A stretch of 64,000 bases of DNA from positions 1-64,000 of the forward strand of contig CAWFTF010000021.1 in assembly GCA_963818645.1 (NCBI GenBank), read 5' to 3'. The position numbers and the translations under genes were made by a program. Numbering within the stretch: position 1 is the stretch's first letter; each line of letters starts with the position of its first letter. The DNA comes from Gp6-AA40 sp963818645 (lineage in GTDB: Bacteria; Acidobacteriota; Vicinamibacteria; Vicinamibacterales; UBA2999). Below, in pieces: positions 58,826 through 64,000 of this stretch. The notes under the pieces are model-generated. The model did not search any database and was not told where the DNA came from. It worked only from the letters and a program-made list of their open reading frames with translations.

Positions 58826-61252
58826 CTATTCGTCCTTGGCGCTCGGGCCGGACGATGACGGCGGCGAGTGCATGCGGACGGCGCGCGGGATCGAGGCGCG
58901 TGGCGAGTCGGCGATGGCATCGGTCCATTCCCGGTCATCGACGTCAGCCGTGATTTGGCGTATGCGCAGAGGCCGCTGACGGAAAGCCGCAGCCCAGTCA
59001 GGTCGATTGCGCGCGCTGTGATCGTGAGCGACGACATCGAATCCGGGACCGTCCTTGTAGATCGCAATGAGTCCGTATCCCCGGTCGTCACCGATCTCGA
59101 CCTCGAGCCGTACGACACGGCCGATCTGGCTGTCTTCGATAAGGGCAAAGACCCCTTCGACGAGCGGATGTCCGGATGCGAAGAAGTCGATCGTCTCGTC
59201 GTCCACGGCTTCTTCGCGATCGAACGATCCGACGTAGCTCGATCCGCCGGGCACGCCCGGAAGATTGTCAACGAGCGATTCATTTCCCAGCTCGATCGCG
59301 TACGTTCGCCGGCCGCGCGTGTGCTCGACGGCGAACCCCAGTCGAGAGCAGACGGTTACTATCACGTGCTCGTTCAGCGCATCGAGGTCCGCCGGGATAC
59401 GCGCGAGCAGATCGGGACCCATATCGGCACGGTAAGGCTCACGATGGAGCTGCTGATAGGCGGCCTCTCGAATGCGCGAGCGCGCTGCGCGGGCGTCGCC
59501 GATGAGCGTCTCGAGTCGCGCGTCAGTCAATGAGGCGGCTGGGTCGAGCGCGATCTCCTCCAGCGTCCGTTCGACGTGAGCGAGCTGGGGCTCGAGGCCG
59601 GCGGAAGGCTCGATGAAGACGTCGAGCGCTTCGAGCAGTCGAACGACGTCCGCGCCGATGCCGTCCGGTGGACGAAAGTAGACAATCTCGACCGGCAGGC
59701 GTCGCCCGATTCGATCGAGGCGGCCGATGCGCTGTTCGACTGTCGCCGGTTTCCACGGCAGGTCGAAGAGCACGAGCCGCCTGCAGAACTCGAAGTTGCG
59801 CCCCTCGCCGCCCGCCTCGGTGGACACCAACAGGCTCGGCCCCTCGGGGTTGCGAAAGAGCGCCACCTCGGTATCGCGACGCGCGGCAGACAGCTCTTCG
59901 TGAAATGCGCCAGTTGCCAGTTGCGCACGGTGACTGAACGCCGTGCGCAGCATTTCCAGCGTTTCCCGGTGTGCGACGAAGACGAGCGTCTTCTCGTTGG
60001 CGTCCTTCCAGCGCCTCGCCTGTGCGAGCAACCACGTGAGGCGGGGGTCCGATACGTTCATCGCGTCTGCCTGCTCGCGCAGCGCGCCTTCGTCCGGTCC
60101 AAGGACGGCGCTCAGCGCTGCGCCAGACGCGAGCCCACGACGGACGCGGTCGATCTTCTTGCGTTGCGCAACTGCGTCCACCGCGGGCGCGGCTCGAAGC
60201 GTCGTTTCGACCTGACGCTGAAGCCTCCAGCCGGCCGCGTTCTCGATCGAGATCGGAATTCCCACTCGCGGAGGTAATCCGCCGATGTCGGATCGGCGCG
60301 TCGAGCTCGTGCATGGAGGCAAGGGGGTTCCTGAAGCCAGCCGTGCTTCAAAGCTCACACCGTCCGGAAACTCCTGAGGGCGCAACAACTGCAGCAGCCT
60401 GAAGAATCCGTGCGCATCGTCTTCGAGCGGCGTCGCGCTGAGGAGCAGTACGTGACGACCGAGGCCGGCGATTGGCGCGATGGCTCGCCACGCGGGTTCA
60501 CCTGGATGGCCGGGAGGGCGCCGTAGCCGCTGTGCCTCGTCCACCACGAGCAGATCGATGCCGGCTTTTACCGCTTGACTCGTGAGCTCGGGGTGGGCGA
60601 TCAGCATCTCGAGCGCGACGATTGCGCGGCGATGCACGTCGAACGGATTGAAGTCGCGACCGAAGTCGCGCGCGACATCGGCGAGCCGCGGTCCATCGAG
60701 CAGCGTGAACGCCTGGTGATACTTCCGCCAGAGCTCGCCGAGCCACTGAACCGTGAGCGCGTCGGGGGCGACGATGAGACAGCGCTCGATTTTGCCGGCG
60801 TGCACGAGCCGATTGAGGATGAGGGCGGCCTCGATCGTCTTTCCGAGTCCCACTTCGTCGGCGAGCAGCCAGCGCACAGGCTCTATTGCCGTCGCGCGCG
60901 CCGCGACATAGAGCTGATGAGGAAACAGGCGGACGCGTCCTCCAAGGAACGAGCCCAGCCCGTCTGCCTCACGGAGCGTGAGGAGATGCAGGACGTCGAG
61001 GCGCGTCAGAAAATCGTTCAACTCGTCCAGACGGCCCGAGATCAGGCGCTCGACGAGCGACCGCTCCAGATCCGGCTGCGAATCCGGATCGACGGGAATC
61101 AGTGCGTCGGTGTTCGCGGCGAGTCGAAGCGTCGTGCCGGAACGCGGGAACTCGACCACGAGCGCACGGCCCTCGATGGCCGTGACTCGCCCGATTCCCA
61201 GTTCCGGGTTGAAACGATGGGTGAGGTAGTCGCCCAGCCGCCAGGAAGGCAA
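58826..61252 (-). CDS. RapA/HepA-like SNF2-family helicase
   Basis: About 808 aa from TTG 61252. A small N-terminal beta domain (GDYLTHRFNPELGIGRVTAIEGRALVVEFP) is like the RapA tudor-type module. SNF2 motifs follow: Walker A ADEVGLGKTIEAAL, VVDEAQRLR, LLSATPLED, then the second RecA half with GGEGRNFEFCRRLVLFDLPW and QRIGRLDRIGR. A C-terminal domain of about 250 residues is not assigned. RapA recycles RNA polymerase. This bacterial type may also act in defence or DNA repair. The start is uncertain, as the frame is open further upstream into the next gene. Confidence 0.87.
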   Translation of the reverse strand: MPSWRLGDYLTHRFNPELGIGRVTAIEGRALVVEFPRSGTTLRLAANTDALIPVDPDSQPDLERSLVERLISGRLDELNDFLTRLDVLHLLTLREADGLGSFLGGRVRLFPHQLYVAARATAIEPVRWLLADEVGLGKTIEAALILNRLVHAGKIERCLIVAPDALTVQWLGELWRKYHQAFTLLDGPRLADVARDFGRDFNPFDVHRRAIVALEMLIAHPELTSQAVKAGIDLLVVDEAQRLRRPPGHPGEPAWRAIAPIAGLGRHVLLLSATPLEDDAHGFFRLLQLLRPQEFPDGVSFEARLASGTPLPPCTSSTRRSDIGGLPPRVGIPISIENAAGWRLQRQVETTLRAAPAVDAVAQRKKIDRVRRGLASGAALSAVLGPDEGALREQADAMNVSDPRLTWLLAQARRWKDANEKTLVFVAHRETLEMLRTAFSHRAQLATGAFHEELSAARRDTEVALFRNPEGPSLLVSTEAGGEGRNFEFCRRLVLFDLPWKPATVEQRIGRLDRIGRRLPVEIVYFRPPDGIGADVVRLLEALDVFIEPSAGLEPQLAHVERTLEEIALDPAASLTDARLETLIGDARAARSRIREAAYQQLHREPYRADMGPDLLARIPADLDALNEHVIVTVCSRLGFAVEHTRGRRTYAIELGNESLVDNLPGVPGGSSYVGSFDREEAVDDETIDFFASGHPLVEGVFALIEDSQIGRVVRLEVEIGDDRGYGLIAIYKDGPGFDVVAHDHSARNRPDWAAAFRQRPLRIRQITADVDDREWTDAIADSPRASIPRAVRMHSPPSSSGPSAKDE

Positions 61253-61275
61253 TGGTCTTCGAGACGTCTTTCGAT

Positions 61276-62325
61276 TTATCTGGCGCGGTCGTCGCCGTTG
61301 ACGCGCTCGAACACTCGCTCTGGTAACGGGAGCCCCTTGGCCTTGGCCTCTTCGGCGGCCTTCTCGTACGCGCGCTCGGCGGTGAGCGCGTTTCGCATCG
61401 CGTTGTTGCCTTCGTGGCAGCCGTATTCGTAGATCTGATAGCCCGGCTGGCTGGTAATCGTCATCCGGAACGTCCACGGCTTCGTGAAGGTGGTCGGATC
61501 GTCGATGTGGATCTCGTAGTCGATCATCTCGGGATCGACGCGCGTGAAACGCTCGACCATTCGCAGCTTGTCGCTGTGTTGCGTCCCGCCAACCGCGGTC
61601 CTGTCCGTGAAGTTCTGTGACTCGATGACGAGCGTGTCGCCTTCGTAGTGACCGCGCGCATCACCCATCCAGAGATGAATGTCCTTGCCGATGGGCGCCC
61701 GGCCATCGAGCGGAATCACGCGCGTGTCGTGCACCATCTCGTAGCTGATGACCACCGAGTCAGGCGTCTGGATGATGCGCGCGCCGTTGCCATACACGGC
61801 CGGCATGAACGACCCGATCGCGCCGCGGGTGATGCACCGATCGTAGAGCCCGAAATCCTGGACCTTCTCCCACGGCCCCGTACCGAATGAACCCTGCGCA
61901 CGGGGGCGCGCCTGCGCCGCGGCCGTGAGCGCCGGTACACGGCCATCGGGAGGATCGACCACCATCGACGTGTAGCTGAAGTCGCGGCTGCCTTCTTCGT
62001 TGCGGAACGTACCGGTTCGCGCGTTATCGACGTCCCGGGCGGTGCCGCGCTGCTTCGCGCGTTGGGCAAATTCCTCGTCGGTCAGATAACCGCGCGTTCC
62101 GTACTGTTGCGGGCGCGACATCGGAACACCGCGCATGTCGTCGGTCGTCCAGATTCCTTCGAGGTCCGGTTGCCCCCACGCGTTGCGCGGCGCCTGCCAG
62201 TGGGGATTCACCCGCTTGGCGGCCATGGCATCCGCCGACCCTTTTGCCTGAGCAGCGACTGGCGAACTGGAAAGAAGAGTACAGGCCGCGAACATGGCGA
62301 CCGTCGCTATGAATTGCCGAATCAT
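61276..62325 (-). CDS. exported PDLxGxW-family protein (copy 4)
   Basis: The 349-aa protein has a signal peptide (1-25) and the mature motif APRNAWGQPDLEGIW. It has an extra 60-residue region (RPQQYGTRGYLTDEEFAQRA and so on) before the shared landmarks: DRCITRGAIG, RVIPLDGRAPI, GHYEGDTLVIESQNF, HSDKLRMVERFTRVDPEMI, IDDPTTFTKPWT and YEYGCHEGN. It is the most divergent copy. Periplasmic, function unknown. It is followed by the helicase with 23 bases between, with no obvious functional link. Confidence 0.86.
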   Translation of the reverse strand: MIRQFIATVAMFAACTLLSSSPVAAQAKGSADAMAAKRVNPHWQAPRNAWGQPDLEGIWTTDDMRGVPMSRPQQYGTRGYLTDEEFAQRAKQRGTARDVDNARTGTFRNEEGSRDFSYTSMVVDPPDGRVPALTAAAQARPRAQGSFGTGPWEKVQDFGLYDRCITRGAIGSFMPAVYGNGARIIQTPDSVVISYEMVHDTRVIPLDGRAPIGKDIHLWMGDARGHYEGDTLVIESQNFTDRTAVGGTQHSDKLRMVERFTRVDPEMIDYEIHIDDPTTFTKPWTFRMTITSQPGYQIYEYGCHEGNNAMRNALTAERAYEKAAEEAKAKGLPLPERVFERVNGDDRAR

Positions 62326-62365
62326 TCAGTCCTCCGTCGAGGAGGTTACCACGAGCGCTAAGCCC

Positions 62366-63518
62366 TCACCTCGCGGCGGCGGGAACACCGCCGCCGGCGT
62401 CGAACTCACGACGGGTGAGCAGTCCGTCGCCGGTCGGTGTCGTAGCGGGCGAAGCTCCGCGTCGTCCATTTCCACTCGTCCGGAGTGAGCGTGCCGCTGC
62501 GATTTGTGTCGAGGCTGGCGAAACTATCGAACTGGTTCGACTGATTGGACGTCTCACCGACGACCTCGGCTCGGGTGAGCACGTTGTCCCGATTGCGGTC
62601 CAGCCACTCGAATGCATCCGGGCTGCCGTGCCACTCGCCCTTCTCGACACGCCCATTGCGATTGACGTCGAGATTGTCGAAACGGTCGTCACGATCGTCG
62701 TCCATTGACGTGTTCGTGAACTCCGCCAGGGTCAGGGCGCCGTCACGATTGCGATCGGCGCGCCGGAAGTACTCGGCGTTGTAGAACCACTCGCTGGAAG
62801 TAATCCGTCCGTCGCGGTTGCGGTCGTACTGCCGGAACGCATCCTCGGTCCACGTGGCAGCCATGGTTGGATCGAAGTCTTCCTCCCCCGCACGGCCGGC
62901 TCGACGCGCACCAGGCTGCACTTCGTCTCCCGATAACACGCCGTCTCTGTTCCAGTCATGGACGTCGAACGATCCCCGGCTGCCGTTCCATTCTTCGCGC
63001 TCGATCGCGCGATTGCCGTTTCGGTCCATGTTTTGAAAACGGATCCGGCCACTACTACTTGTTGCAGGACTGCCCCCGTCACGGCAGTAACGTCTGGTCC
63101 CGCCAGGCACCGTGTCATTGCCGAACTTCTGCTGATACTCCTGTGAGTTGATGAAGAAGTCGGCGAGCGCTGCCAGAGACTCACGCCCCTGTACGTGGCT
63201 GTTCAAACCAGCGGGATCGGGTTCGCGGCCCAGCAGATGCCGGTAGAGATTGGTCACCGCCTGGGTTCGATTGTTCGCAGGCAGAAAGCGCTGAAGGTGT
63301 TCGGGCGACTGAGCGACGTCGCGGACGATCTCGCGCACAGAAGTCTGTCCGCTTCTGAGTTGCTCAGCGCGGGCATTGCCTTCGCCTCCAGATGCACGTT
63401 CCAGAACCTGCCTGTAAATTGCATCGACGGTGCTGTCTGCGTCCGAGGTGCAGGGCTGTTGCGCTGATGCGAGAACGGGAACGAGAACGATTACCGCCGA
63501 GAAAGTGATTGCGCGCAT
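62366..63518 (-). CDS. exported DUF4214 / EF-hand protein, frameshifted near its end
   Basis: GGAGGGGGCC precedes ATG 63518. A signal peptide (1-20) is followed by a DUF4214-like segment (STVDAIYRQVLERAS, NLYRHLLGREPDPAGLNSHV). Then come about six EF-hand loops, for example DRNGNRAIEREE, DWNRDGVLSGDE, DRNRDGRITSSE, DRNRDGALTLAE, DVNRNGRVEKGE, DTNRSGTLTPDE. Near 62430-62434 one extra base (ACCGACCGGCG) hides a last loop (DTDGDGLLTRREFDAGG) in the next frame, which ends at 62366. It is periplasmic or surface, calcium-binding. Repaired length is about 383 aa. The DUF4214/EF-hand mix is typical of S-layer or matrix proteins. Confidence 0.86.
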
Positions 63519-63649
63519 GGCCCCCTCCAGGCTCGAGTGTGTGTGCGCGACGAACTCGGAGTAGACGATGCAAGATCGGGGCCTGCACCGATCGAGCGAC
63601 TGACTTGGTGTCGAGCAGCCTGCTGTGATTCAAGCTCGACGTCGAACTG

Positions 63650-64000
63650 TCAACGTTGAGTCGCGGTGGGATCGATGCCTGCCGGTGCGACGTTGGGTCC
63701 ATGCACCGTTCGATGCGATAGGAACTGCCACTCACCGTTCCGCTTCGCGTAGACGCGCTCGAACCAGATCGAGTTGAGTCGGGCGGGATTTGCGGCGTTC
63801 CGGTTTGCGGGCACGAAGAGGCTGACATAGCGACCTGAGGTGATCGCGACGTCGCCGTGCATTTCCACTTTCACCTGATCGAGATCGTGGACCAGGTACT
63901 CCTTGTCCGCGACGCGTTTCAAGAAGGCGGCCTTGTCGTCCGACATGAGCGGCCGGCCGCCGTGCGTCCAGCCATCGCCGTGCACGAAGCTGAAGTCGGT
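63650..64000 (-). CDS. NTF2-like (DUF4440) protein, partial
   Basis: The minus-strand frame runs off the window end with no start inside it that fits. TDFSFVHGDGWTHGGRPLMSDDKAAFLKRV and VKVEMHGDVAITSGRYVS, IWFERVYAKRNGEWQFLSHRTV are the C-terminal two-thirds of a DUF4440/SnoaL-like NTF2 domain. The last residues PNVAPAGIDPTATQR are a tail. Family members are often enzymes or binding proteins of unknown role. The N-terminus, including any signal peptide, is outside the window. The 131-base spacer 63519-63649 contains no other feature I can support. Confidence 0.75.
   Translation of the reverse strand, partial: TDFSFVHGDGWTHGGRPLMSDDKAAFLKRVADKEYLVHDLDQVKVEMHGDVAITSGRYVSLFVPANRNAANPARLNSIWFERVYAKRNGEWQFLSHRTVHGPNVAPAGIDPTATQR

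Noticed and set aside
58826..61477. Longer helicase start at 61477
   Set aside because: The added 75 residues are Arg-rich text inside the preceding PDLxGxW gene. TTG 61252 precedes the first conserved segment, but is itself unproven.
1..64000. Insertion sequences or prophage
   Set aside because: No transposase, integrase, phage gene or terminal inverted repeats were found on either strand.

Overview
The window is G+C-rich bacterial chromosome, densely packed with genes on both strands. It has one tRNA gene, no rRNA, no CRISPR array and no recognisable insertion sequence. The gene content points to a soil- or sediment-type Acidobacteriota, most like class Vicinamibacteria. This is inferred from family content alone: DUF6152 proteins, secreted proteins with a G-x-P-D-L-x-G-x-W start, NHL and PQQ beta-propellers, periplasmic amidohydrolases, a NamZ/DUF1343 protein and an AddAB-type nuclease. 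No 16S rRNA is present to confirm it.

Layout. 0-9.6 kb: tRNA-Ala, an exported helical protein, AddB and a frameshifted AddA, then three very small zinc-ribbon proteins. 9.7-18.2 kb: a membrane protein, the Fe-S carrier ATPase Mrp, a catalytic plus non-catalytic pair of M16 peptidases, an amidase with an AtzG-like micro-protein, and pyruvate kinase. 18.2-29 kb: SRPBCC, LOG and NamZ genes, then a same-strand run of metabolic genes (MetE-like, Gfo/Idh/MocA, EboE-like TIM barrel, beta-hydroxyacid dehydrogenase, transketolase-like, sulfotransferase). 29-50.5 kb: mainly export and periplasm (metallo-beta-lactamase fold, TonB, two DUF6152, three of the four PDLxGxW proteins, cytochrome c, NHL and PQQ propellers, a PQQ-type sugar dehydrogenase, a signal-bearing MmgE/PrpD), with an AAHS-family transporter and a NUDIX hydrolase. 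50.5-64 kb, almost all minus strand: an MHS-type transporter, two bacterial PH-domain proteins, a class-C-like serine hydrolase, a PAS-rich hybrid histidine kinase, an amidohydrolase, an orphan ABC ATPase, a RapA/SNF2 helicase, another PDLxGxW protein, a DUF4214/EF-hand protein and a partial NTF2-like gene.

Two window-wide patterns stand out. First, at least fifteen intergenic spacers contain arrays with a 7-base period (one has 8). Several are paired as inverted arms, several abut start codons, and different junctions use different words (GGACTGA, GGAACGT, GGTCAAA, GGATCCC, GGTAAGC, GGGAGTT, GATTNNN types). I regard this as the most likely undescribed system here. Second, ten genes are broken by eleven single-base frameshifts, nine of them one extra base. 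Indel error in the assembly is the likeliest cause, so these are annotated as single interrupted genes.

No spacer exceeds about 300 bases. Reading frames that overlap these genes in other frames or on the other strand were judged shadows and omitted.
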